Program-made: the position numbers and the translations under genes | NCBI GenBank assembly: GCA_905373625.1 | Contig: CAJPTS010000123.1 | Span: forward strand, 1 to 5,666 | Origin: Bacteroidia bacterium | GTDB lineage: Bacteria; Bacteroidota; Bacteroidia; Bacteroidales; CAJPTX01 | Direction of reading: 5' to 3' | DNA length: 5,666 nucleotides | Shown here: positions 1-5,214 of the stretch, piece by piece | Numbering within the stretch: position 1 is the stretch's first letter | Layout: each line of letters opens with the position of its first letter | Notes under the pieces: generated by a model | Told to the model about the DNA's origin: nothing | The model's input: only the letters and a program-made list of their open reading frames with translations | Databases searched by the model: none

Positions 1-784
1 GCCCAAAGATCATGCCACCTATATGAGCAAAATGTGCGATACTACTACCTGGCTGCGATATGCCCAGATAAAGCTCGATCGCAGCATAAATGATAACAAA
101 CCATTTAGCTTTTATGGGGATGGGGGGGATGAGTAAGTATAGCACCACGTTGGGGTACATCATACCAAAAGCGAGGAGAATACCAAATACTGCTCCGGAG
201 GCACCGACCGTCGGGATATCCATTTGTAATGTAACAACCTGTTGTAAAGCCTCGTGTGCCAGAGTAGCAAATTGCAGGTTGGTAGGATTTGTCATCCACG
301 GCGAGATGATATTTTCGTAAAAATATGCGTGCAAATTAGGGAAGTGTTGTGTGACAAAATAGTCTAACGAATCTGGTGTAAGATCAGAGAGGAGAGTGTT
401 AATCTGCTGCTGAAGAATACTAAATTCGAAGTAGTTAACAAGTGTATGTACACCAGCCGCTCCTAATCCTGTGAAAAGGTAATAGAAAAGGAAACGTTTC
501 CCTCCCAGCTGATTTTCTAGTATACGTCCGAACATCCAGAGTGCGAACATGTTAAAGAAAAGATGTGTAAGCCCCCCATGCATGAAAATATGGGTCACGA
601 TCTGATAAGGGCGGAACAAAGTACTCGATGGGTAGTGGAGTCCCAGAATTTCTACAAGATCTAGGTTAAATGTTCGCTCGGCAGCCCATGTGGCGAGCAA
701 CAGCAGAACATTGATAATGATGAGGTTAGAGACAACGGGAAACTGCGAAATGGCTCCTCGTAATTGCTGCATAGGCGATGCCAT
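1..784 (-). CDS. Rhomboid family intramembrane serine protease (3' end cut by the window)
   Basis: Rhomboids are polytopic inner-membrane proteases that cut transmembrane segments of other proteins with a Ser-His dyad. Reading from ATG at 784, 261 codons are visible and the frame is still open at the window edge. Seen: a first hydrophobic segment at about residues 17-33; the HIFMHGGLTHLFFN block with H65, H69, H74 and N78, matching GlpG H141, H145, H150 and N154; the catalytic GASGAVFG with Ser196; and HFAHIGGM with the probable catalytic His254. The fold and both catalytic residues are therefore present, and only the C-terminal tail is missing. A long loop of about 70 residues (roughly 116-188) separates the third hydrophobic segment from the Ser-bearing one; this insertion looks large compared with GlpG. 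An alternative ATG lies at codon 5; I chose the first because both are in frame and no ribosome site separates them. The gene lies 85 bp after mutL on the same strand. The substrate is unknown. A G7 run at 122-128 lies inside the gene. Confidence 0.95.
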   Translation of the reverse strand, partial: MASPMQQLRGAISQFPVVSNLIIINVLLLLATWAAERTFNLDLVEILGLHYPSSTLFRPYQIVTHIFMHGGLTHLFFNMFALWMFGRILENQLGGKRFLFYYLFTGLGAAGVHTLVNYFEFSILQQQINTLLSDLTPDSLDYFVTQHFPNLHAYFYENIISPWMTNPTNLQFATLAHEALQQVVTLQMDIPTVGASGAVFGILLAFGMMYPNVVLYLLIPPIPIKAKWFVIIYAAIELYLGISQPGSSIAHFAHIGGMIFG

Positions 785-828
785 ACAAGTAATCTAATAA
801 TGCGTGAATAATAATTGGTTTACAACAG

Positions 829-859
829 CAAACATAGCAAAGATGTGTAAGGTAACAAG
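829..859 (-). promoter_or_regulatory. Probable Bacteroidetes-type promoter of the rhomboid gene
   Basis: On the minus strand a -7 box TATGTTTG (836 down to 829) fits the TAnnTTTG consensus exactly. Exactly 19 bases upstream lies CTTG (859-856), one mismatch from the -33 box TTTG. Transcription would start near 822-825 and give a leader of about 40 nt before the ATG at 784. This would let the rhomboid gene be expressed apart from mutL. It is a consensus match only. Confidence 0.45.
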
Positions 860-869
860 TAGGCTATGT

Positions 870-2684
870 TTAGCTTTTAGCGCGTAAATTGCGTTGTATT
901 TGCGCAGTATCTAACACGTACATTGTGGGTCGTCTCTTTGGGTCAAGCATCGGTTCGGCACAAGCCAATAAATCAGTTACTAACTGCAATCGAATTTCAG
1001 CCGAGAGGGGCGTAGCGTACCTATAAGCCATGGCAAGAGCGGTTGCCGCGCGTGTTTGATCTAATATGTGAGCAAAGGTAGTAGTCTCCTTTTCAGTATA
1101 CTCCAGATAGAGGGTGCGCAAGAAGTCCTCTGGGTCTAGAGATGGTGCGGCAACTATCATGGAGGTTAGTAAGAGATTCCGCTCGGGAGTTAATTCTATA
1201 CTTAACCCTAGGTTGCGTACCTGCTCTACAAAAGTTTCTATCCCCACCTTTTGTGAGGGAATCAATGTTAACTCTACGGGATAAAGTAAGGTCTGAAACT
1301 GTAGGCGCTCTTCGCCCTGCATACGTTCATACAAAATGCGTGCGTGTGCTCTGTGGATATCTATCACGCGTAGCGAGTCGTCTACGGTACAAACTATGTA
1401 AGAGTCATTCCAAGAGAGAGTTTCTGTAACATTGAGTGTGTTTGCAAAAAAATTAGGACGCTGTGAGGTCTGTTGTGTAGTATCTTGTACGAGAGTCGTG
1501 GTATTAGGTAGTGGAGAGAGAGTACGCCCGCCAGTTTGTTTATTCGTCGCAGGATTAATATACCACGGTGCTAAGTCTTGGAAGTTCGGCGCAGCTGGTA
1601 TAACAGGGAAATTTTCTACTGGCTTAGTATTGTGCAGATTCGTTGTTGTCCCGTAGTGTTGAGCAGGTCTCGGCGAAGAAAGATTAGAAAGCCCTGAGGC
1701 GCGTCCTAAAGCAGAGCGAACGGCGTTAAAAAGAATCTCCCAAATAACATGTTCGTCTTCGAACTTAATCTCTGTTTTTGTGGGATGTATGTTAACATCG
1801 ATACGTTGGGGTTCAACGGTGAAGTAGAGGAAAAAGCTTGGCAGTACGTCGGAGGGTAACAAGCGTTCGAATGCATTAACTATAGCACGATTGAAGTAAG
1901 GGTTACGCATGTAACGCCCATTTATGAAGAAGTACTGTTCGTTGTATTTTTTTTTCATTGCCAGTGGATCTATCACAAATCCTTCGATGGCAACTGTTTC
2001 CGTCGAGACATTTATGGGGATTAGCGCCTCATTTAGTTCTTTGCCAAAGAGATCGAGAATGCGTTGTTTGCGCGTTGCTGCCGCAAGGTTGTAGACGGTG
2101 GCTTGCTGGTGATATAGCGCCATGGCTATGTTGGCATTCGGGAGTGCTACGCGTAAAAATTCGGCAACTACGTGCTTGAGTTCCACGGGTGTGCTCTTTA
2201 AGAAACGGCGACGAGCTGGGACGTTAAAAAAGAGATTGCGCACGAAGAAATTCGCTCCTACGGGGCAAGCTGTAGCCGTATTCTCGGTTACAGCGGATGC
2301 AGAGAGAGTGATTTTCGTGCCGAGTTCGTCCTCTGCGCGTCGCGTAATAAGTGTAACTTCGGCAACGGCAGCAATAGAGGCTAGCGCCTCACCTCTGAAG
2401 CCCATGGTTACGATAGCCTCCAGATCTTTTGCTTGGGCTATCTTGGATGTGGCGTGGCGCTCAAAACAGAGACGCGCATCAATGGGTGACATGCCGAAAC
2501 CGTTATCGACGACCTGTATACCGTTTTTCCCCCCCTCGTATATTACAAGGCGTATACGAGTACTGCCCGCATCCACGCTGTTTTCCAACAGTTCTTTTAC
2601 CACTGAGGCAGGACGCTGTACAACCTCGCCTGCCGCAATTTGATTGGCAATGCTATCGGGGAGTACGTTGATCAGATCTGACAT
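870..2684 (-). CDS. mutL: DNA mismatch repair protein MutL
   Basis: MutL links mismatch recognition by MutS to strand removal in methyl-independent or methyl-directed repair and acts as an ATP-gated dimer in the cytoplasm. The protein has 604 residues, about the usual length. The N-terminal GHKL ATPase (1-330) is complete: QIAAGEVVQRPASVVKELLENS with E31 and N35 (E. coli E29, N33), DNGFGM (60-65), ATSKI (78-82), GFRGEAL (95-101) and HPTK with K303. A Pro/Thr/Asn/Gln-rich linker spans about 330-415. The C-terminal dimerisation domain (about 416-604) is recognisable but its nuclease motifs are degenerate: the DQHA(X)2E(X)4E region reads DIHRAHARILYE (442-453), and the region corresponding to CPHGRP reads DPKRRP (581-586). 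QTLLYP (464-469) resembles the region proposed to touch the sliding clamp. The ATG at 2684 gives the canonical N terminus. The gene is 2 bp downstream of the small membrane protein gene, with no Shine-Dalgarno sequence. It holds an A9 tract (1947-1955) and a G7A5 tract (2524-2535). Confidence 0.98.
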   Translation of the reverse strand: MSDLINVLPDSIANQIAAGEVVQRPASVVKELLENSVDAGSTRIRLVIYEGGKNGIQVVDNGFGMSPIDARLCFERHATSKIAQAKDLEAIVTMGFRGEALASIAAVAEVTLITRRAEDELGTKITLSASAVTENTATACPVGANFFVRNLFFNVPARRRFLKSTPVELKHVVAEFLRVALPNANIAMALYHQQATVYNLAAATRKQRILDLFGKELNEALIPINVSTETVAIEGFVIDPLAMKKKYNEQYFFINGRYMRNPYFNRAIVNAFERLLPSDVLPSFFLYFTVEPQRIDVNIHPTKTEIKFEDEHVIWEILFNAVRSALGRASGLSNLSSPRPAQHYGTTTNLHNTKPVENFPVIPAAPNFQDLAPWYINPATNKQTGGRTLSPLPNTTTLVQDTTQQTSQRPNFFANTLNVTETLSWNDSYIVCTVDDSLRVIDIHRAHARILYERMQGEERLQFQTLLYPVELTLIPSQKVGIETFVEQVRNLGLSIELTPERNLLLTSMIVAAPSLDPEDFLRTLYLEYTEKETTTFAHILDQTRAATALAMAYRYATPLSAEIRLQLVTDLLACAEPMLDPKRRPTMYVLDTAQIQRNLRAKS

Positions 2685-2686
2685 GC

Positions 2687-2968
2687 TCAGAGACGAAAAT
2701 AGAGATAAAGCAACAGAACCAGAGCCCCTAGAATGAGAAGCGTCCGTCGTTGTTGTGCCTTTGCCGTTCTTTTGGTTCGTTTAGCGCGCGCTTCTTGGAA
2801 CTCTAGCTGCATACGTGCGGCAGAAAAAACACCTTCAGTCATTTCCCCGTTCTCTTTTTGCGCACGCTCTATCAGGGCTTGAAGGCGCTCTTTTCGTTCA
2901 TCGTAATAACGCGGTATGTATTGAAACTGGCGCGGTTTCCGTGTTTTAGTGATTGAAATAAACCCCAT
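2687..2968 (-). CDS. Small basic protein with a C-terminal membrane anchor, upstream of mutL
   Basis: I do not recognise a named function. The 93-residue protein has a basic N terminus with KPRQFQYIPRYYDERKERL (11-29), a charged, probably helical middle rich in Arg, Lys, Glu and Ala (about 24-75), and one strongly hydrophobic segment at 76-91 followed by Arg-Leu. This is the layout of a tail-anchored protein with a cytoplasmic N-terminal domain. I recall similar short proteins with an N-terminal KPRQFxYxPRYYD motif next to mutL in other Bacteroidales; that recollection was not checked. The reading frame is real rather than a shadow: it sits head-to-tail with mutL at 2 bp spacing, contains a promoter-like box just before it, and has a coherent domain layout. 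A direct role in mismatch repair cannot be inferred from adjacency alone. The start ATG at 2968 is the only one that keeps the motif whole. Confidence 0.85.
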   Translation of the reverse strand: MGFISITKTRKPRQFQYIPRYYDERKERLQALIERAQKENGEMTEGVFSAARMQLEFQEARAKRTKRTAKAQQRRTLLILGALVLLLYLYFRL

Positions 2969-3534
2969 TTTACGTCAAATTTAGTTTGTAGAGAACGAAG
3001 CCAAGATAGCGACAAAAGATGTGTCAAAAAGACATCTGGTTTCCTTTCTTTAGGGTAGTTCTGAATGTTGGAAAAACAAAGCTCCGAGAATGAGTATGCA
3101 AAAACCGTACTAACGTAGATGTCCGAACCTCAATTTCTCATGGAATACTGTAGTTTGCACATTTAACACACCATTCTACATCTCCCAACAAAGCTACTAA
3201 AAAGAAACATAGGGCGCATTAGGCACGCACATCTTATAGGCTTTACTACGCTCGGTAAGTTTTTTTTATGTGAGGTTTTATTTAAGGCAGCACTTCACTG
3301 AAGAATATAAATCTGACGTGTAGTAGGTAAAGTAGGGTAGTAGTAAGTTCTACAAACCGAAAGAGAATATAAACACTATCACAGCTAAAACAAAAGAAAT
3401 GATTGTAAACAACAATCGTAATAATAAAGAAAGTTGCAAGTATGAATTAACGGAGAATCAATAAATTAAATACGAACAATTCAAATACAAGAAAGTGAAG
3501 GGTAAGATAGTTAAGAATAGAATTGTATGTTTTG
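2969..3534. other. Gene-free AT-rich intergenic stretch, left half
   Basis: No reading frame with a plausible protein is present on either strand. Visible structures are weak. One is a 6-bp hairpin, AGATGT/ACATCT, with a 9-nt loop (3017-3037). A second is a run of eight T (3260-3267) preceded by an imperfect CTTTAC/GTAAG stem. A third is a small hairpin, GATTGT-AAACA-ACAATC (3401-3417). From about 3350 the plus strand becomes purine-rich and AT-rich, unlike the mutL region. None of these is a firm call. Confidence 0.6.
2976..3004 (-). promoter_or_regulatory. Probable promoter of the small protein-mutL operon
   Basis: On the minus strand TAAATTTG (2983 down to 2976) is an exact TAnnTTTG -7 box. 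A weak -33 candidate, TTGG (3004-3001), lies 17 bases upstream, slightly closer than the usual 19. The predicted transcription start (about 2969-2972) falls immediately before the ATG at 2968, so the mRNA would be leaderless or nearly so. A more distal promoter in the gene-free region is an alternative. Confidence 0.4.
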
Positions 3535-3540
3535 ATAATA

Positions 3541-3554
3541 TTTACGTTTGTAAA
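3541..3554 (+). promoter_or_regulatory. TACRTTTGTA motif, site A (palindromic TTTAC-N4-GTAAA)
   Basis: TTTAC-GTTT-GTAAA is a perfect 5-bp inverted repeat. It contains TACGTTTG (3543-3550), an exact -7 box, with ATTG 17 bases upstream (3522-3525). It lies about 20 bp before the orphan terminator, so it could be the promoter of a roughly 50-nt RNA or an operator copy. Confidence 0.35.
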
Positions 3555-3571
3555 CTAGTTATATGCTTTGT

Positions 3572-3608
3572 AACTCTTTGGTTGATCGGTTTTTAGAGTT
3601 TTTTTTTT
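3572..3608 (+). terminator. Intrinsic terminator-like hairpin with T10 run, no gene upstream
   Basis: AACTCT (3572-3577) pairs with AGAGTT (3595-3600) around a 17-nt loop, and the stem runs straight into ten consecutive T (3599-3608). This is the layout of a rho-independent terminator on the plus strand, though the stem is short and AT-rich. No plus-strand gene lies before it. It may end a small RNA or be a relic. Confidence 0.4.
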
Positions 3609-3834
3609 GCGTTAGGGAACAGCTTAGCATATATTTATGTGCTCGCTAAAGATTAGAAAGGTAAAGAACTCGTTAAACAATAAAAGAAGCAACACATAAC
3701 CGTTTGATATGCAGACAATAAATACAAGGAGATGAGAAAGAGTAGTACTTCCAGACGGAGACAAACTATTGTTATGATAGCGAAATAACGAGAGACGAAA
3801 AATAAAACAAACCACTTTTGTAAAATATTTAAAA
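3609..3834. other. Gene-free AT-rich intergenic stretch, right half
   Basis: The stretch between the orphan terminator and motif site B is purine-rich on the plus strand and has no credible gene. A 93-codon frame on the minus strand (3624-3905) is Phe/Leu/Ile-rich in the way expected from translating such composition, and I do not call it. Confidence 0.55.
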
Positions 3835-3848
3835 TTTACAAATGTATT
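3817..3848. promoter_or_regulatory. TACRTTTGTA motif, site B, inside an 8-bp inverted repeat
   Basis: TTTGTAAA (3817-3824) and TTTACAAA (3835-3842) form a perfect inverted repeat with a 10-bp centre. The right arm overlaps TACAAATGTA (3837-3846), which on the minus strand is TACATTTGTA. The spacing of about one helical turn between arm centres would suit a dimeric repressor. It lies about 85 bp before the regulator's start codon. Confidence 0.4.
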
Positions 3849-3900
3849 GTCGATAATCTTGTTGATAGATCTAGAAACAAAAAAATAGAAATAGAGTTCA

Positions 3901-3912
3901 TACATTTGTAAT
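3901..3912 (+). promoter_or_regulatory. Probable -7 box of the HTH regulator gene; motif site C
   Basis: TACATTTG (3901-3908) matches the TAnnTTTG -7 box and is followed by TAAT, giving the shared motif TACATTTGTA. The predicted start of transcription is near 3912-3915, about 15 nt before the ATG at 3929. No TTTG is found at the -33 position, as is common where an activator or repressor sets expression. If the motif is the regulator's own operator, binding here would cover the promoter. Confidence 0.45.
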
Positions 3913-3928
3913 AGAAAACATTTCTATC

Positions 3929-4537
3929 ATGGGGGCAAAAATTGATAATACAGAAGTAGCTAAACGCATAGCGGAACTCATAGAATACAGCGGAATGAAG
4001 GTCGCCGATTTCGCAGAGCGAGTGGGTATACAGAAGAGTGCCGTAAGTCACCTGATTAGTGGTCGTAATAAGCCCTCTTTTGAAGTTTTAAGTAGCATGC
4101 TGATTCTATTCCCCGAGCTAAATCCCGACTGGCTAATTTTGGGTACAGGCAATATGCTCCGGCAAACGAATATCTCTCAGCCCACAGTGCATACAAGTCC
4201 TGCAACGCTTAAAGATTTGAATAAAATCTCGGTAAAAAGCATAGAGACCGCCCCGTCTGCGCAAACAGAAACAGTACTTAAATTGCAAGAGGAAGAAGAA
4301 ATTTATATATGTACAGATGTAAACAATGATACTGTCGCAACGAATCTAAAGCAATCAATAGATGACACAAAACACGGCACAAATACAACAGTAAATATAG
4401 AAGATAAAATGCAAGCACAACAATCACCGCAAAACAAAGCAATAAAAAATATTACAGATGTAATATGTCATATTCCCGATATTGTCGTACTACAGCCAGA
4501 TGGGAGATATATTAGATATCGAGCAATAGAAGAATAG
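3929..4537 (+). CDS. XRE/Cro-type helix-turn-helix transcriptional regulator
   Basis: The 202-residue protein is probably a cytoplasmic DNA-binding regulator. Residues 8-72 form an XRE (lambda Cro/cI-like) domain: helix 2 around KVADFAERVG (24-33), recognition helix around QKSAVSHLISG (35-45), then RNKPSFEVLSSML and the typical tail LNPDWLILGTGNML (64-77). The rest is unusual for a Cro-like protein. Residues 78-170 are a long polar linker rich in Thr, Asn, Gln and Lys with an acidic patch, EEEE (121-124). A short hydrophobic/aromatic end follows (about 172-202; IPDIVVLQPDGRYIRYRAIEE), which could be an oligomerisation or partner-binding tail. There is no peptidase or LexA-like domain, so self-cleavage is not expected. 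The gene stands alone, 70 bp before rnpB, with no clear terminator between them. TACRTTTGTA copies lie upstream, over the promoter and just after the stop, suggesting autoregulation. The target is unknown. Its base composition is more AT-rich than mutL. Confidence 0.9.
   Translation: MGAKIDNTEVAKRIAELIEYSGMKVADFAERVGIQKSAVSHLISGRNKPSFEVLSSMLILFPELNPDWLILGTGNMLRQTNISQPTVHTSPATLKDLNKISVKSIETAPSAQTETVLKLQEEEEIYICTDVNNDTVATNLKQSIDDTKHGTNTTVNIEDKMQAQQSPQNKAIKNITDVICHIPDIVVLQPDGRYIRYRAIEE
4311..4324. repeat. Intragenic TAC-AGAT-GTAA element, first copy
   Basis: The sequence TACAGATGTAA (4312-4322) recurs at 4453-4463. Both copies encode Thr-Asp-Val in the same frame, so shared codons may explain the match. 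The TAC-N4-GTA layout resembles the intergenic motif. Confidence 0.3.
4449..4466. repeat. Intragenic palindrome ATATTAC-AGAT-GTAATAT
   Basis: Seven-base arms ATATTAC (4449-4455) and GTAATAT (4460-4466) are perfect reverse complements around AGAT. The core differs from motif site D (ATTACAAATGTAAT) at one position. It lies inside the regulator gene, about 75 bp before its stop codon. Confidence 0.4.
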
Positions 4538-4539
4538 TA

Positions 4540-4553
4540 ATTACAAATGTAAT
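4540..4553. promoter_or_regulatory. TACRTTTGTA motif, site D (perfect ATTAC-AAAT-GTAAT palindrome)
   Basis: The inverted repeat starts 3 bp after the regulator's stop codon. Its arms are perfect over 5 bp. The minus-strand reading is ATTACATTTGTAAT, which holds a -7-like TACATTTG. It lies about 55 bp upstream of the rnpB promoter, a position from which a bound regulator could influence rnpB. Confidence 0.4.
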
Positions 4554-4566
4554 TTATGTTTTATGC

Positions 4567-4575
4567 CTAGTATTC
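4567..4575 (+). repeat. Upstream copy of the rnpB P1 3' strand
   Basis: CCTAGTATT here is identical to 4975-4983 in the 3' strand of rnpB P1, and so it is the reverse complement of AATACTAGG (4609-4617) in the 5' strand. It lies before the predicted rnpB promoter, so it would be in an RNA only if transcription reads through from the regulator gene. Confidence 0.6.
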
Positions 4576-4594
4576 TTGTTTTCAAACTCGTTTG

Positions 4595-4602
4595 TAATTT
4601 TG
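4595..4602 (+). promoter_or_regulatory. Probable rnpB promoter (-7 box)
   Basis: TAATTTTG fits TAnnTTTG exactly and lies 5 bp before the first paired base of P1 (4608), the correct distance for a start at or just before 4608. A TTG at 4576-4578 lies 16 bases upstream, shorter than the ideal for a -33 box. A half-copy of the shared motif, GTTTGTAAT (4590-4598), overlaps the box. Confidence 0.5.
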
Positions 4603-4607
4603 CAGTG

Positions 4608-4984
4608 CAATACTAGGGCGTGCGGGCAATTGCTTACTCCGTTGGAGTGGGAGGAAAGTCCGAACACCACAGGGCAATTTGCTCATTAACGGTGAGATGG
4701 TCGTGAGATCATGTTTAGGCTAGAAGAAAATAACCGCCGTTTTTCGGTAAGGGTGAGAACGCGAGGTAAGAGCTCACGGCTTTTTGTAGCGATACAGAAT
4801 GCGTAGCCGCCAGATGGTGCAAGATCAAGTATACCCATCACTAGTTTTAGCGTCGAAGCCCTGCGACGGCATCGCAAGATCTGATGGGAGGGTAGATCGC
4901 TGTGTTGGCTTCGGCTAACCATAGAGAAATAATTGCCGCGCCTTTGGGCGTACAGAATTCGGCTTATAACGCGCCCTAGTATTG
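4608..4984 (+). ncRNA. rnpB: RNase P RNA, bacterial class A
   Basis: This is the catalytic RNA that, with protein RnpA, trims the 5' leader from tRNA precursors. It is recognised by conserved core I, GAGGAAAGTCCGAAC (4651-4665), and by the ACAGAA...CGGCTTATA core near the 3' end (4952-4968). The central GGTAAGGGTGAGAAC...GGTAAGAGCTCAC block (4747-4779) is also present. The helices are consistent. P1 pairs 4608-4620 with 4972-4984, 13 perfect base pairs. P2 pairs GGCAATT (4625-4631) with AATTGCC (4931-4937). P3 is ACTCC-GTT-GGAGT (4636-4648). P4 pairs CCGAA (4660-4664) with TTCGG (4958-4962). A UUCG-capped stem near 4905-4918 is in the P16/P17 area. The length of about 377 nt is normal for the class. 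Ends are set by P1 and may extend a few bases either way. Confidence 0.97.
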
Positions 4985-5017
4985 TTTTACCTTTTCCCGT
5001 CTTTCGTTCTTTTTTTG
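4985..5017 (+). terminator. Pyrimidine-rich tract after rnpB, possible termination zone
   Basis: Directly after P1 come TTTT (4985-4988) and a CT-rich stretch ending in seven T (5010-5016). No local hairpin precedes the last T-run; P1 itself could act as the stem. Weakly supported. Confidence 0.3.
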
Positions 5018-5179
5018 TGGTGTAGAGGGGGCATTATGCATTACCTAGAAAGCACATCGCGTAAAGGAGAAATTTGCATTATTTTTACGTGTCTGGCGTA
5101 AAGCTCTTATAGAGCAGTTTGTTTATTACAGACAGTATTGGAGCATGGAGGTTGCGATGATTGGGCGACTGTCGGCGCA
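5018..5179. other. Intergenic stretch with no supported gene
   Basis: The longest plus-strand frame is 21 codons from ATG at 5036 and is not credible. The only structure is a 5-bp hairpin, GCTCT-TAT-AGAGC (5103-5115). I see nothing else here. Confidence 0.6.
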
Positions 5180-5214
5180 AGTTAAAAGTTAAGAGTTAAA
5201 AGTTAAGAGTTAAA
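5180..5214. repeat. Five tandem heptamers AGTTAAA/AGTTAAG
   Basis: The heptamers alternate strictly: AGTTAAA, AGTTAAG, AGTTAAA, AGTTAAG, AGTTAAA, 35 bp without interruption, followed by AGTAGCGC. A two-heptamer version recurs at 5271-5284. It is a small intergenic repeat, not a CRISPR array. Confidence 0.9.

Noticed and set aside
90..320. Plus- and minus-strand short frames over the rhomboid gene
   Set aside because: The minus-strand frame that encodes the rhomboid Ser and His motifs is clearly the real one and is open through the window edge; the others are out of frame with it.
1902..1915. GTTAC-GCAT-GTAAC palindrome as another regulator site
   Set aside because: It lies in conserved mutL coding sequence (Met-Arg-Asn), its centre GCAT does not match the (A/G)TTT core, and it shows that the bare TAC-N4-GTA layout can occur by chance.
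2122..2643. 173-codon plus-strand frame
   Set aside because: It is fully antisense to the conserved ATPase region of mutL; its Ser/Arg/Ala-rich product has no domain order and is a shadow frame.
3293..3303. CTTCACTGAAG palindrome
   Set aside because: The one-base centre cannot form a hairpin, and there is no second copy.
3624..3905. 93-codon minus-strand frame, Phe/Leu/Ile-rich, hydrophobic C terminus
   Set aside because: It lies opposite purine-rich, AT-rich DNA that yields such residues by composition alone. It overlaps the regulator's promoter box, has no recognisable domain and ends in no terminator.
4686..4922. 78-codon minus-strand frame
   Set aside because: It lies inside the RNase P RNA gene, whose sequence is explained by RNA structure.
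5036..5101. 21-codon plus-strand frame after rnpB
   Set aside because: It is too short, with no supporting signals.
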